Assembly (NCBI GenBank): GCA_002778965.1
Contig: PEXX01000036.1
Location: 1-37,895, forward strand
DNA: 37,895 nt
From: Candidatus Kuenenbacteria bacterium CG08_land_8_20_14_0_20_37_23
GTDB lineage: Bacteria; Patescibacteriota; Patescibacteriia; UBA2196; GWA2-42-15
Direction: 5' to 3'
Part shown: positions 22,580-32,048 of the stretch, piece after piece
Layout of the letters: each line of letters opens with the position of its first letter
Position numbering within the stretch: the first letter of the stretch is position 1
Translations under genes and position numbers: made by a program
Notes under the pieces: generated by a model
What the model was told of the DNA's origin: nothing
What the model saw: the letters and a program-made list of their open reading frames with translations, nothing else
Database searches by the model: none

Positions 22580-24733
22580 ATGCCAATAGTAAACCCTAAA
22601 AAACGCCGATTTTACTCTTTTTTCATTTTTCTGGTAATATCTCTGCTTTTGAACTTTGTTGGCCCGCAAAACGCCATTTTGGGCCTGATACTCGGCATTT
22701 TATGGTTGATTTGGGCATCAAAAATTATTGGTAACCGCTTTTTTCCCGGTGAACAGCACATTTTGCAATTTACGGCCGGACTCGCCTTTTTATTGATTGT
22801 CATTATTCTTATATCATTACTCTTTTTTTATTTCATCAATTTTCAAACATTATCAATAGTCTCAATCTTTATTATTGTTTCTTCAGTTTGTTTTTTATTT
22901 GATTATTATAAAAAATCGAACTCTAGGGGACTTTTTGCCAGTGCTTTTAAAATATTTTGCATCCTTAAGTGCTTCAGCTTAAAAGGGATGTTCGCTAAAG
23001 TATGTCTTGCCGCAACTTATCTCATTCTTTATCTTATTTCTTTCGCTTATCTTTTCTCCTATTCAACATCCAATAGTTTGCTTTCTCCATGGGAAATTTT
23101 GCCTAAAAAATTTTTCATCATATATTTTTTGCTTAATATAACCCTATTCGCCATAATATTACGCAAAGATAAATCAAACTGCAAAGTACCAAATGCGCGC
23201 TATCCACGACTTGAAATAATATTCCTCTCTTTGCATTTCTTTCTCGCTTGCTCAATAGCAGTAATCATCTATAAAATCGGTTTTGGTTTTGATCCATTTG
23301 TCCATCGTGCCTCTGAAAACGCTCTGGCGAATCTCGGCTATCTTATGCCAAGACCTCTCTATTATATCGGCCAATATGCGTTAGTTGTTTTTTTATCAAA
23401 AATTCTTTTTATAAAAATTATTGCGATTGATAAACTTCTAGTGCCTTTATTGGCCTCTCTGCTACTGCCGGCGAGCGTATTTTACTCAATCAATAAAATA
23501 TTTAAAAACAAAAAATTAATTATCCTTATTACTGCTTGCTGTTTGCCGCTGACAGCTTACTGTTTTTTTTATACTGTCCCGCAATCCTTGGCCAATCTTT
23601 TATTGCTCATTCTAATTCTCATGTCTATTCCATATTTTATTAATAATGGAAAATTGCCCTGCAACCTATGGTTAATAGCTCTTGCCACAATGTTTATCCA
23701 TCCTCTTGCCGGGATACCGGCATTCATTTATCTTGGATTTATTGTTTTATGGTCCAATAATTTTATGGTTTTGCGATTTTATGGTTCAATTATTTTTTCC
23801 TTGCTGGCTGGAATCGCAATACCATTATTTTTCTTTTTTGCCTCTATTATCTCGTCTGATTTTAATATAGTCTTCCAATTATCAAACATCTCAAGCGTCT
23901 TCAATATTTTTGACGCGCCGCGATATCTGCCATTTTACTCAATCTACCACTTAATCTATCTGTACAAATTTAATATAGGGATTTTGCTTATATTGATTTT
24001 CATCGTTGGTTCATATTTTCTATATAAAAAAAATAAAACTAAATTTCTAGCCGCTAATTACTGTTTACTCACAATTTTATTTGCTAATCTGATAATTCTC
24101 TCGCTCATCCAGTTCAATTCAATTATTGATTATGAGCAGCGCGAATTTGCAAAACGTTTGCTTTATGTAATCTTCTTCTTTTCTTTGCCGATTATTTTAT
24201 CAGGTATATATTCTATTTCATTAAAAATTTTACAATTTAAAAAAGGCAATCTGCTTTTGATAATATTAATCTCCGCAATCAATGTAATAACGCTTTATAT
24301 ATCTTATCCGGTCGTGGACGCTTTCGAAAAAAATCGTGGCTATTCGGTTTCACACTATGACATTCAGGCCGTTAATTGGATAAATGAAGATTCTACTGAT
24401 AAAGACTATATAGTCCTCGCAAATCAATCAACTTCCGCCGCCGCTTTGCAGGAATTTGGTTTTAAAAAATATTATAATTCAAAAATTCAAAATTTATTTT
24501 ATTATCCAATCCCAACCTCTTCTCCGCTGTATGACATTTATCTAAAAATGGTTTATGATGAACCAAAATTAAAATATATCAACACAGCCCGCGAACTGAC
24601 TGGTGTTAAAACAGTTTACTTCGTAATCAACGATTATTGGCTGGATTTTAAAAAACGCGTTGAACAGGCCGAGCTAATCGCGAACCGCATAAAAAATATC
24701 AACAATAAAATTTGGGTTTTTAAATTTGAGTAA
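22580..24733 (+). CDS. Large polytopic membrane protein, GT-C glycosyltransferase-like
   Basis: A 717-aa protein with about 14 hydrophobic helices (residues 10-575) and a soluble C-terminal domain (about 590-717). After the sixth or seventh helix comes GFGFDPFVHRASENALANLG...PRPLYYIGQYALVVF, an external loop with acidic and His residues in the place used by GT-C enzymes that take sugar from polyprenyl phosphate. The C-terminal part (VNWINEDSTDKDYIVLANQ ...) resembles the soluble domain of such enzymes. Between surface-glycan genes, a glycosyltransferase using lipid-linked sugars is the best guess, but no family is firmly recognised. Its stop lies 24 nt from the convergent permease stop. Confidence 0.6.
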   Translation: MPIVNPKKRRFYSFFIFLVISLLLNFVGPQNAILGLILGILWLIWASKIIGNRFFPGEQHILQFTAGLAFLLIVIILISLLFFYFINFQTLSIVSIFIIVSSVCFLFDYYKKSNSRGLFASAFKIFCILKCFSLKGMFAKVCLAATYLILYLISFAYLFSYSTSNSLLSPWEILPKKFFIIYFLLNITLFAIILRKDKSNCKVPNARYPRLEIIFLSLHFFLACSIAVIIYKIGFGFDPFVHRASENALANLGYLMPRPLYYIGQYALVVFLSKILFIKIIAIDKLLVPLLASLLLPASVFYSINKIFKNKKLIILITACCLPLTAYCFFYTVPQSLANLLLLILILMSIPYFINNGKLPCNLWLIALATMFIHPLAGIPAFIYLGFIVLWSNNFMVLRFYGSIIFSLLAGIAIPLFFFFASIISSDFNIVFQLSNISSVFNIFDAPRYLPFYSIYHLIYLYKFNIGILLILIFIVGSYFLYKKNKTKFLAANYCLLTILFANLIILSLIQFNSIIDYEQREFAKRLLYVIFFFSLPIILSGIYSISLKILQFKKGNLLLIILISAINVITLYISYPVVDAFEKNRGYSVSHYDIQAVNWINEDSTDKDYIVLANQSTSAAALQEFGFKKYYNSKIQNLFYYPIPTSSPLYDIYLKMVYDEPKLKYINTARELTGVKTVYFVINDYWLDFKKRVEQAELIANRIKNINNKIWVFKFE

Positions 24734-24757
24734 AATATATAATTCAATTTACCGGAC

Positions 24758-26005
24758 TTACTCATATCTCAAAGCTTCAATAGGATCCAGCCCAGCAGCT
24801 TTTTTTGCCGGATATATACCGAAAAGAAGACCGACAAAAATCATAAACGTAAAAGAAATCATCATGCCCCTGATTGATACCACAAAATCAAGGTCAATTC
24901 CTTGCGCTTGCGCTATTATGGACGCCAACCAAGAAAAAATAATGCCCAAAAGCACACCCACGACCCCGCCAGTAGAAGTTATAAGCACGGCCTCTCCTAA
25001 AAATTGCCATAAAATATCCGAATTTCTCGCTCCAACTGATTTGCGCAAGCCTATCTCATATGTGCGCTCCAATACTGACACATACATAATATTCATAATT
25101 CCAACTCCGCCGACAATGAGGGATATCCCAGCAATGGCCACTAAAAATAAAGTTATTCCATTTAAAATTGTTGAGAGCATATTCATTGCCTCAGCTGAAG
25201 TAATTACGGCAAAATCATCTTTATTTGGATTGGTAATACCATGCGCTTCTCTCATTATTTCCGTTATTTCAACGGCTGTTTGATCGGCTTTTTTCGTATC
25301 AATTATTGAAGCCATAATAAACGATACATGGTCAATTCCCATTATTTTTTTTTGCAATGTCTTCAAAGGCACAATCAGCATGGAATCCATATCAAAAAAA
25401 GTGCCTCCTCCGATTTTTTCGCGCACCCCTACAACTCTGAATTTTGATTGGCCGATCTTAATTTTTTTGCCCAACGCGTCATTAGCGCCGAAAAGATCCT
25501 CCTTGATTGAATGTCCGAGAATTACAACCTGCGCGAGAGAATTATCCTCATCATCAGTAAATTCACGACCATACTCAATATCAGTTTTGTCAATCACGAA
25601 GAATCCGCTTGACGCTCCCCATAACATACAGACTTTATTTTCATCTTCGTAAGACGCGATCTCCTGCCCCATAACCGCTGAATATACTTCGCTTACGTTA
25701 GGATTTTTTTTAATATCCATAGCCTCTTTGTGTTTTAAAGTTGTGATAGTTACTCCCTGCGCCATACTGCCGGCGTTAGCGGTTGACGCTTGTTTGGTTG
25801 ACGGAACCTTAACCTCAATTTCAATATAGTCAGTACCAAAAACTTCAACCTGCTTTTGGATAAAATTTTTAAGTCCCTGCCCAGTGTTGATAATCACAAT
25901 CACTGAAGTAATGCCAATTATAATGCCCAAAACAGATAACAACGTCCTTATCCGTTGCGTTTGAAAAATTTTTATTGATATTTTAATGTTGCGTAAAAAA
26001 GTCAT
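24758..26005 (-). CDS. MacB-type ABC transporter permease (second copy)
   Basis: A 415-aa protein with the MacB/FtsX plan: N-terminal helix (TLLSVLGIIIGITSVIVIIN, about 22-41), a large extracytoplasmic MacB_PCD domain (45-280, with ASYEDENKVCMLWG and VVGVREKIGG), then three C-terminal helices with GGVGIMNIMYVSVLERTYEIGLRKSVGA and the terminal motif YPAKKAAGLDPIEALRYE. No ATPase domain is fused. It is the last gene of a four-gene operon and is homologous to the upstream permease, so the two probably form a heterodimer. Likely substrate: a peptide or lipid-linked export product, unknown. Confidence 0.9.
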   Translation of the reverse strand: MTFLRNIKISIKIFQTQRIRTLLSVLGIIIGITSVIVIINTGQGLKNFIQKQVEVFGTDYIEIEVKVPSTKQASTANAGSMAQGVTITTLKHKEAMDIKKNPNVSEVYSAVMGQEIASYEDENKVCMLWGASSGFFVIDKTDIEYGREFTDDEDNSLAQVVILGHSIKEDLFGANDALGKKIKIGQSKFRVVGVREKIGGGTFFDMDSMLIVPLKTLQKKIMGIDHVSFIMASIIDTKKADQTAVEITEIMREAHGITNPNKDDFAVITSAEAMNMLSTILNGITLFLVAIAGISLIVGGVGIMNIMYVSVLERTYEIGLRKSVGARNSDILWQFLGEAVLITSTGGVVGVLLGIIFSWLASIIAQAQGIDLDFVVSIRGMMISFTFMIFVGLLFGIYPAKKAAGLDPIEALRYE

Positions 26006-26031
26006 GACAAAATTCTTAAATTTAGTTTAAA

Positions 26032-27264
26032 TCACTCCGCGCTCAATGCCTCTATTGGCTCCATTTTAGCGGCTTTGGCAGCCGGATAAGAGCCAAAAAT
26101 AAGACCTACTGCCGCTGAAACTCCAAGCCCAAGAAATATTGAGGAAATGGTTATTACAAAATCCCACTTATAGCCGATTTGCTTAGCAATCGTAGCTATA
26201 AGCCACGACAAGATGCTGCCGCTAATGATTCCAATTATTCCGCCAAAAACAGTTATTGTTAAAGATTCAATTAAAAACTGTTTTAAGATATTCATTCGCG
26301 TTGCCCCAACCGCCTTGCGCAAACCAATCTCTTTTGTCCTTTCCGTAATATTAACAAGCATAATATTCATTATGCCGACACCTCCGACCAGAAGCGATAT
26401 GGCTGCAATTCCTGCAAGAAAAAACCGCAAAGCGTTTGTTACGGAAGTCAAAACATCCAGGGCCTGATCAAGAGAACGCACTGAAAAATCATCTTGCGCG
26501 GCATTAGATATATTATGGTTCTCTCGAACGACCGCCTCTATCTCTCCTGTCATCATATCAATATTCGCATTATCTTCGAACTTGCCGCGAATAAGAGACA
26601 CGTGATTTATGCCTAGAAGGATCTTCTGCGCGGTTTTAATCGGTATAAATACTTGTGTATCTTTATTTTCAAATGCCACTGTGCCTCTTTTTCCCATTAC
26701 GCCAATTACACGAAAATTTTGTTTTTTAATTTTTAGAATCTCGCCTATTGCTTGTCCATCTCCGAACAAATCTTGCTTAATAGCGTCGCCAATCACCACG
26801 ACGCGCGACAGATTTTTTGATTCATTATCATCAAAAAATCTGCCTTCAGCCACGGCGGCGTCTTCTATGATAAGCATCGCAGGCGTTGTTCCAACATATG
26901 TTATATCAACTTTTTGACTGTCGAAAACAGCGCTGTCCACTCCGCGCACATAAGCTGTTGCGGCTATAACTCCAGGAACCTTGTTGATATCTTCAAGCTC
27001 GTCTAGCTTCAATGTCGTAACTGTTATGCCCATTACTGAAGCCGGCGGACCATTTTCGTCAGCCGCGCCAGGAGTTATACCAAAAAGATTAGAGCCAAAA
27101 CTAGATATTTCATTTACCAAAAGACTTTGCGCGCCTGCGCCAACTGACATGATAACAATTACCGAACCAACGCCGATAATAATGCCAAGTATTGTCAAAA
27201 ATGCGCGTTTTTTGTTAGCGCGCAGACAGTTTAAAGATAATTTAACACTTGATAAAAAATTCAT
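26032..27264 (-). CDS. MacB-type ABC transporter permease (first copy)
   Basis: A 410-aa permease with the same layout as its downstream partner: N-terminal helix (FLTILGIIIGVGSVIVIMSV), periplasmic-type MacB_PCD domain, and three C-terminal helices with VGGVGIMNIMLVNITERTKE and the closing YPAAKAAKMEPIEALSAE. The two copies share motifs but differ throughout, so the duplication is old. It is 26 nt upstream of the second copy. A strong hairpin separates it from the ATPase gene, which may tune the ATPase:permease ratio in the operon. Confidence 0.9.
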   Translation of the reverse strand: MNFLSSVKLSLNCLRANKKRAFLTILGIIIGVGSVIVIMSVGAGAQSLLVNEISSFGSNLFGITPGAADENGPPASVMGITVTTLKLDELEDINKVPGVIAATAYVRGVDSAVFDSQKVDITYVGTTPAMLIIEDAAVAEGRFFDDNESKNLSRVVVIGDAIKQDLFGDGQAIGEILKIKKQNFRVIGVMGKRGTVAFENKDTQVFIPIKTAQKILLGINHVSLIRGKFEDNANIDMMTGEIEAVVRENHNISNAAQDDFSVRSLDQALDVLTSVTNALRFFLAGIAAISLLVGGVGIMNIMLVNITERTKEIGLRKAVGATRMNILKQFLIESLTITVFGGIIGIISGSILSWLIATIAKQIGYKWDFVITISSIFLGLGVSAAVGLIFGSYPAAKAAKMEPIEALSAE

Positions 27265-27276
27265 TTTATAAACAAT

Positions 27277-27306
27277 AGAATTCCATTTGGCAAAAAATGG
27301 AATTCT
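27277..27306. other. Strong hairpin between ATPase and permease genes
   Basis: AGAATTCCATT (27277-27287) pairs perfectly with AATGGAATTCT (27296-27306), plus one more T-A pair inside. On the operon strand no T-run follows, so it is not a clear terminator there. It may cause processing or partial read-through. On the opposite strand it is followed by T-rich sequence. Confidence 0.55.
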
Positions 27307-27313
27307 TTCATTT

Positions 27314-28030
27314 TTATTTTACTAGTCCATTTTTTAAGTCTACCCTGCTTTGGACGCTACTGTCAGATTCAAGAATACCGTCTCTAATTTTAATTATTCT
27401 TTTGGCTGTATTGGCCGTATACTGTTCATGGGTTACCAAAATTATAGTTTTGCCTTTTTCATTTAAATTAACAAGAATTTCCATCACCTGCTGTCCTGAC
27501 ATGGAATCAAGATTGCCAGTCGGCTCGTCCGCAAAAATGACTTCCGGATTATTAACCAGGGCGCGCGCTATGGCAACTCTCTGCTTTTCTCCGCCGGACA
27601 ATTGGTTTGAAAAATGATCCAACCGATGCTCAAGTCCGACTGATTTCAGGGCTTTCATTGCCGCCGATGCTTTGTCTCGGGCGCCATTATATTCCAATGG
27701 CAAAATAACATTATTTAAGACAGTCGTGCGCGCCAAAAGATTGAATGACTGGAAAACAAAACCAATTTTTTTATTGCGCAATTCGGCCAATTTATTGTCA
27801 TCAAATTCATTTATATTTTGGCCTTCAAACAAATATTCTCCGCTAGTGGATCTGTCTAGAAAACTCAAGATATGCACCAATGTAGACTTGCCAGACCCGG
27901 AAGGACCCATAATAGCTACAAAATCGCCTTTGTCTATCTCAAAACTCACGCCATGCAAAACCTTGGTTATGACTTCACCCGTTTCAAACTGTTTTTTTAT
28001 ATTCTTAATTTTTATTAAAACATCTTCCAT
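27314..28030 (-). CDS. ABC transporter ATP-binding protein (MacB/LolD type)
   Basis: A 238-aa ATPase that powers the adjacent permeases. Walker A GPSGSGKST is near 40-48, the Q-loop is FVFQSFNLLARTTVLNNV, the signature LSGGEKQRVAIARAL, Walker B VIFADEPTGNLD, and the H-loop ILVTHE. The GNLD after Walker B and the ARTTVLNNVILPLEYN segment are typical of LolD/MacB-like exporter ATPases. It lies 18 nt downstream of the adaptor gene and is separated from the first permease by a hairpin. Confidence 0.95.
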   Translation of the reverse strand: MEDVLIKIKNIKKQFETGEVITKVLHGVSFEIDKGDFVAIMGPSGSGKSTLVHILSFLDRSTSGEYLFEGQNINEFDDNKLAELRNKKIGFVFQSFNLLARTTVLNNVILPLEYNGARDKASAAMKALKSVGLEHRLDHFSNQLSGGEKQRVAIARALVNNPEVIFADEPTGNLDSMSGQQVMEILVNLNEKGKTIILVTHEQYTANTAKRIIKIRDGILESDSSVQSRVDLKNGLVK

Positions 28031-28048
28031 GTTAATGATAACTGATAA

Positions 28049-29701
28049 TTACTTTTGTTTGTCATTGACAAATGTTATCACCGTATCTCCTTTTTCCAAT
28101 CCGTTCAAAATTTCTATATAATCATCGCCCCTTAAACCGACAGTAATATTTTTTTCTTCCTGCGTTTTGTCAGCGCGTAAAACAGTAACAATTTTATCGC
28201 CGTTTTTCTGTTTAACCGCTCGCAATGGCACGCGCAGAACGTTTTCTTTCTTATCAGTTTCAATGACAGTGTTGGCGGTCATGCCATGCTTGATTCCTTG
28301 CACGTCATCTTTAAAGTGCACCTTAACTTGGTAATAAACAACATCCTGAATAATAGTTTCCGCGGGGTCCACAAAAATTACGAAGCCTGGGAATACGTTG
28401 TCATCGCCAAAAGAATCAAGCGTTATATCAGCCATCTGGCCGATTCTAATTTTAGCAATATCAGATTCAGGAATATTCACATCTATTTCCAGTTTAGCTT
28501 CACCGATCATTTCTACCACAGCTAATGCCAAAGAAGTTTGTTCGCCGACTTTGTTATTAATTTTGATGACTACTCCGTTAACTGGCGCCTTGATAATCGC
28601 GTCTGATAATTTTGATTGCGCCAAAACAAGGTTGGCTTCGGTTTTTGCTATTTTCGCATTATACGCGTCTATCTCATAGTCTTCAGGCTCGGCCGTTTTG
28701 AATTCTAATTGCGCTTTCGCCAAATCAAACGCATCCCCGGCAGCGTCGACAGCATCTCTAGCTTTCAGAATTTGTTCATTATAATAGACCTGTTTATTCG
28801 TCCAGTTTGATTGGCTGGCATAAATATTATTCCTAGCCGTGGAAATCTTCACTTGCTCGCTTTGTATGCCGGTTATCAAAGCGTCAAGTTCAGTTTGTGT
28901 TAGATTATTGGAAATGATCGTATTTTCCAAAACAAAAAAAACTGAAGAAAGGCACTCTCTTGTCTTTTCAAGCGCGTTCTTTACCACTTCAATGGCATTT
29001 AACGTTTGTTCATCGCTTGAGCCTTCATCAACCGCTTTGATTAATATTTTTGCCTCATTGATAATATCACCGGCTTCGCTCTGGCTTTCTTGCGCTAGCG
29101 GAACTGACATACTGTCAAGCACGCCAAGAGTATATCCAGCGTCTTCGTTATTTAAAGTATTGTCAACAACTTCCATGGCAGTCTCGGCGACTATCAATTC
29201 ATTATTGAGATCAACAATCGCAGTGTTTTTTAAATTTTTGAGTTCCACAAGAGATTTTGATATAAGACTTTCAAGATCATTTCTTTTAGCGCCAAAATCC
29301 CCGCCTTTTTGTTCCACTGTTATCTCTGAAATGCGAATATCTCCCTCTGTTGCACCTGCTAATAATTTTTTGAGGTTAGCTTGTGCCTCTATTAAAACGC
29401 TTTCAGCGTCTTTAACTTGGCTGTGCAACGCGCCAGCTTCAAGTACGGCGAGAACTTGCCCGGCCTTGACTTGCTCGCCTTCACTTACATTAATTGATTC
29501 TATCCTGCCGGTTGTTCTGAAATTCAATTCAATATCTTCGGCAGCTACAACAGAGCCGGTCGCATCTACATTCTTGGCTACTGCGCCGATATCAACGAAA
29601 GCCGTCACAAATTCAGACTGGTCTTTATTTCTGTCAGCAAAAACTAAAATAATGCCTCCTAAAATAACCACTGCAATAATTACATAAACAATTTTCTTCA
29701 T
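28049..29701 (-). CDS. HlyD/MacA-like membrane fusion (adaptor) protein with extended coiled coil
   Basis: A 550-aa adaptor anchored by one N-terminal helix (KKIVYVIIAVVILGGIILVF). The barrel-sandwich halves are visible at EGEQVKAGQVLAVLEAGAL and IIKAPVNGVVIKINNKVGEQ, with a long helical hairpin (about 85-365) between them, and beta-barrel and membrane-proximal domains follow (LEIDVNIPESDIAKIRIGQM, VLRVPLRAVKQKNGDKIVTV). In Gram-negatives this class bridges to an outer-membrane channel. This lineage probably lacks one, so it may instead cross the wall layer or regulate the pump. First gene of the adaptor-ATPase-permease-permease operon. Confidence 0.92.
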   Translation of the reverse strand: MKKIVYVIIAVVILGGIILVFADRNKDQSEFVTAFVDIGAVAKNVDATGSVVAAEDIELNFRTTGRIESINVSEGEQVKAGQVLAVLEAGALHSQVKDAESVLIEAQANLKKLLAGATEGDIRISEITVEQKGGDFGAKRNDLESLISKSLVELKNLKNTAIVDLNNELIVAETAMEVVDNTLNNEDAGYTLGVLDSMSVPLAQESQSEAGDIINEAKILIKAVDEGSSDEQTLNAIEVVKNALEKTRECLSSVFFVLENTIISNNLTQTELDALITGIQSEQVKISTARNNIYASQSNWTNKQVYYNEQILKARDAVDAAGDAFDLAKAQLEFKTAEPEDYEIDAYNAKIAKTEANLVLAQSKLSDAIIKAPVNGVVIKINNKVGEQTSLALAVVEMIGEAKLEIDVNIPESDIAKIRIGQMADITLDSFGDDNVFPGFVIFVDPAETIIQDVVYYQVKVHFKDDVQGIKHGMTANTVIETDKKENVLRVPLRAVKQKNGDKIVTVLRADKTQEEKNITVGLRGDDYIEILNGLEKGDTVITFVNDKQK

Positions 29702-29742
29702 ACAAATAAATTGTTAAATTAAACCGTTAAATTGTTAAAAAA

Positions 29743-30516
29743 TTACAATTTGATATTTTGAACTATCTTCATAAAACTGTCGACTTTAAGACTGTTATTT
29801 CCGACTATGACTCCGGTTAAAATATTGCCAATAATAAAATCGTTAATATTTTTCTCATCAACGCTCCCGCCATAAATCACCTGAAATTTATCCGCAAAAC
29901 TCTGGTCAAGATCAATTGTCGTATGAATAATAATTTGTATTATGTATTCAACTATATTATGCCTGATTGCCTGTCCGGAGCCAATCACCCATACTGGTTC
30001 GTAGGCGATCACAATCCGCTGATTTTCTTTAAGTTTGATGTCTTCAAGCGCCTTCGTTACTTGGTCAATAATTATTACCTCTGTTTTTTTATCATGATAT
30101 TCGTCAAACGTCTCTCCAACGCACACAATTGGAACAAGTTCATTATCCAGCGCGGCTTTGATTTTTTGGTGAACATCCTCATTTGTATCTTTGCCGTACT
30201 TTCGAAATTCAGAATGTCCAATAATAGCATACTCTGCACCGAGCTCATGAGCCACTGCCGGCGAAATCTGTCCCGTGTATGAACCAGTATTATGATAAAA
30301 AATATTTTGCACTCCGAGTTTTATGGGGCTTCTATCAACGATTTTGCCGACCTCGGCCAAAGAAATATGTGAAGGGCAAATAATCATCTCAATATTTCTC
30401 TCATTTAAATACATCCCCGCGAATCTGTCAACTATTTCTTCAGCCAGATTTATACTCTCTCTGTTGGAAAGTTTCATCTTCCAGTTCGCTACTATAAGTC
30501 TTTTTTTATGATTCAT
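29743..30516 (-). CDS. tpiA: Triosephosphate isomerase
   Basis: Interconverts dihydroxyacetone phosphate and glyceraldehyde-3-phosphate in glycolysis. The 257 aa have the standard length, with Lys in VANWKMK, the catalytic His in AIIGHSEFRKYG, the catalytic Glu in AYEPVWVIGSG and the phosphate-binding IYGGSVDEKN. The usual C-terminal GGASL reads GNNSL here, a mild change near the phosphate site. It lies 41 nt upstream of the exporter operon on the same strand, so read-through is possible. Confidence 0.97.
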   Translation of the reverse strand: MNHKKRLIVANWKMKLSNRESINLAEEIVDRFAGMYLNERNIEMIICPSHISLAEVGKIVDRSPIKLGVQNIFYHNTGSYTGQISPAVAHELGAEYAIIGHSEFRKYGKDTNEDVHQKIKAALDNELVPIVCVGETFDEYHDKKTEVIIIDQVTKALEDIKLKENQRIVIAYEPVWVIGSGQAIRHNIVEYIIQIIIHTTIDLDQSFADKFQVIYGGSVDEKNINDFIIGNILTGVIVGNNSLKVDSFMKIVQNIKL

Positions 30517-30588
30517 ATTTTTAAATAAACAAATGAATAAAAAAATAAATTTATATAAAATAATTTAATGGCAATACGCCGTAAAAGA

Positions 30589-31074
30589 TTAAAACGCTAA
30601 TATATAAATTCCTAAACTGGTAAAACTGACTATTGCCGCCGCTATTATAGCTCCAATGCTTACCAATATAAAAGATTTTTTTTTCTCTATGCCAAAAAGC
30701 CACGCAGCGATTGATCCTGTCCATATGCCAGTTGTCGGCAATGGTATGGCGATAAACAGCACCAAGGCTAAATCTCCAAAACGTTGATATTTGTCATAAA
30801 ATTTATTTCTTGTTCTTAAAAATATCCAATTGAAAAATTTCCTAAAAAATTCTGATTTTGAAAATAAATAAGATGCCAAAGGATTTATCAAAACTATAAT
30901 CAAAAAGCCAATGCTCAAATTACCCAAAAGCGACCAGAACAACGCAGACGATATCGGCAAGCCATAGACAAATAAACCCATTGGAATTGAAACCCTCACT
31001 TCGGCGATCGGCAGCATTGCCATAATGAACGTTGCCAATTCGCCCGGCAAATTATTTAAAAAAGAAAAATTCAT
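30589..31074 (-). CDS. Small multi-drug export family protein (COG2426)
   Basis: A 161-aa membrane protein with about five helices. The start ELATFIMAMLPIAEVRVSIPMGL and the later IPLPTTGIWTGSIAAWLFGI are the conserved segments of the PF06695/COG2426 family. Despite the name, transport by this family is poorly established; the paired Pro-rich segments recall DedA-like lipid carriers. It sits between the D,D-carboxypeptidase and tpiA genes on the same strand, 33 nt from the former. Confidence 0.85.
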   Translation of the reverse strand: MNFSFLNNLPGELATFIMAMLPIAEVRVSIPMGLFVYGLPISSALFWSLLGNLSIGFLIIVLINPLASYLFSKSEFFRKFFNWIFLRTRNKFYDKYQRFGDLALVLFIAIPLPTTGIWTGSIAAWLFGIEKKKSFILVSIGAIIAAAIVSFTSLGIYILAF

Positions 31075-31107
31075 AAATTCATAAAAAATTTACAAAAAAC
31101 TAACTAA

Positions 31108-31980
31108 TTATTCCCACTGCCAATTGTCCAAAATCCACTGTCCAAGAAACTTGTTGTCCTGGAATCTCTCGTCATTTGATTTAGCTCCAAGAATCACAAT
31201 AATAATTCCATCTGTAACTTGATCGTTTTTTATCAAATTAACAAGACAGTATCCAGCCTCTTCAATATATCCTGTCTTGCCTCCAATGGGTTTCAAATAG
31301 CTTCCCAAGAGCTCATTTGTATTTTTAATATAATGTTTATTTCCGCCAACAGCTTGAAATGCATAGCTTGCGGATGATAAAGCATCCACTATTTCTTTTA
31401 TTCCCATGGCATAATTGAGCATCATCGCCACATCTTTCGCGGTTGACATGTTGCCCGGGTCAATGCCTGTTGGTTCAACAAATATACTATTCTTCATGCC
31501 TATTTCTCGCGCTCGGCTGTTCATTCTTGCTATAAATTCTTGATACCCAAGCCGCGTAGCATGAGCCAACTCATAAGCGGCATTATTGGCAGAACCAATC
31601 AGCGCTGTATTTAAAATATCTTTGAGTTTAACAATCTCGCCCGACAAAAGCTGGATCTTACCGCCATTTGCCTTGTCGTCTTGCGTTATTTGTACTGATT
31701 TATCTAAATCAGGATTTTGTTCAAAAAAAACAATGGCTGTCATTAGCTTTGTCAGACTCGCAATTGATCTAGCTTTGTATGCTTCTTTTTCGTACAATAT
31801 TTTTTTAGAAGCCACATCAAAAACAATGGCGCTTTCAGCTCCAATCACAGGCCTAAAGCTGTTTGTTAATCTTCTTTTGGGAAATCCAAAATCTGAATTC
31901 TGGCTTACGCTCAAAATAATCCCACTAATGGGTCCTATCAATTGCGACGCAATTATCAAGCTTACAAAAAAATTAAACAT
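31108..31980 (-). CDS. D-alanyl-D-alanine carboxypeptidase (peptidase S11)
   Basis: Trims the terminal D-Ala of peptidoglycan stem peptides outside the membrane and so limits cross-linking. The N-terminal helix (about 2-26) is a signal or anchor. The three penicillin-binding motifs are complete: Ser75-Leu-Thr-Lys78 (SIASLTKLMTAI), Ser130-Ala-Asn132 (IGSANNAAYELA), and Lys235-Thr-Gly (GGKTGYIEEAG). At 290 aa it lacks the extra C-terminal domain and amphipathic anchor of DacA, as in compact Gram-positive versions, so the N-terminal helix probably stays uncleaved. Confidence 0.93.
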   Translation of the reverse strand: MFNFFVSLIIASQLIGPISGIILSVSQNSDFGFPKRRLTNSFRPVIGAESAIVFDVASKKILYEKEAYKARSIASLTKLMTAIVFFEQNPDLDKSVQITQDDKANGGKIQLLSGEIVKLKDILNTALIGSANNAAYELAHATRLGYQEFIARMNSRAREIGMKNSIFVEPTGIDPGNMSTAKDVAMMLNYAMGIKEIVDALSSASYAFQAVGGNKHYIKNTNELLGSYLKPIGGKTGYIEEAGYCLVNLIKNDQVTDGIIIVILGAKSNDERFQDNKFLGQWILDNWQWE

Positions 31981-32048
31981 AAAAAGTATCTAACACCTAA
32001 AAACATCTGCTCTTTTGTTTCCACGCGGTTCAAGATTATTGTTGAAAT

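Noticed and set aside
28839..29687. A 282-codon open frame antisense to the adaptor gene
   Set aside because: Ser/Thr-rich translation typical of the antisense of a coiled coil; the minus-strand adaptor is a recognised family.
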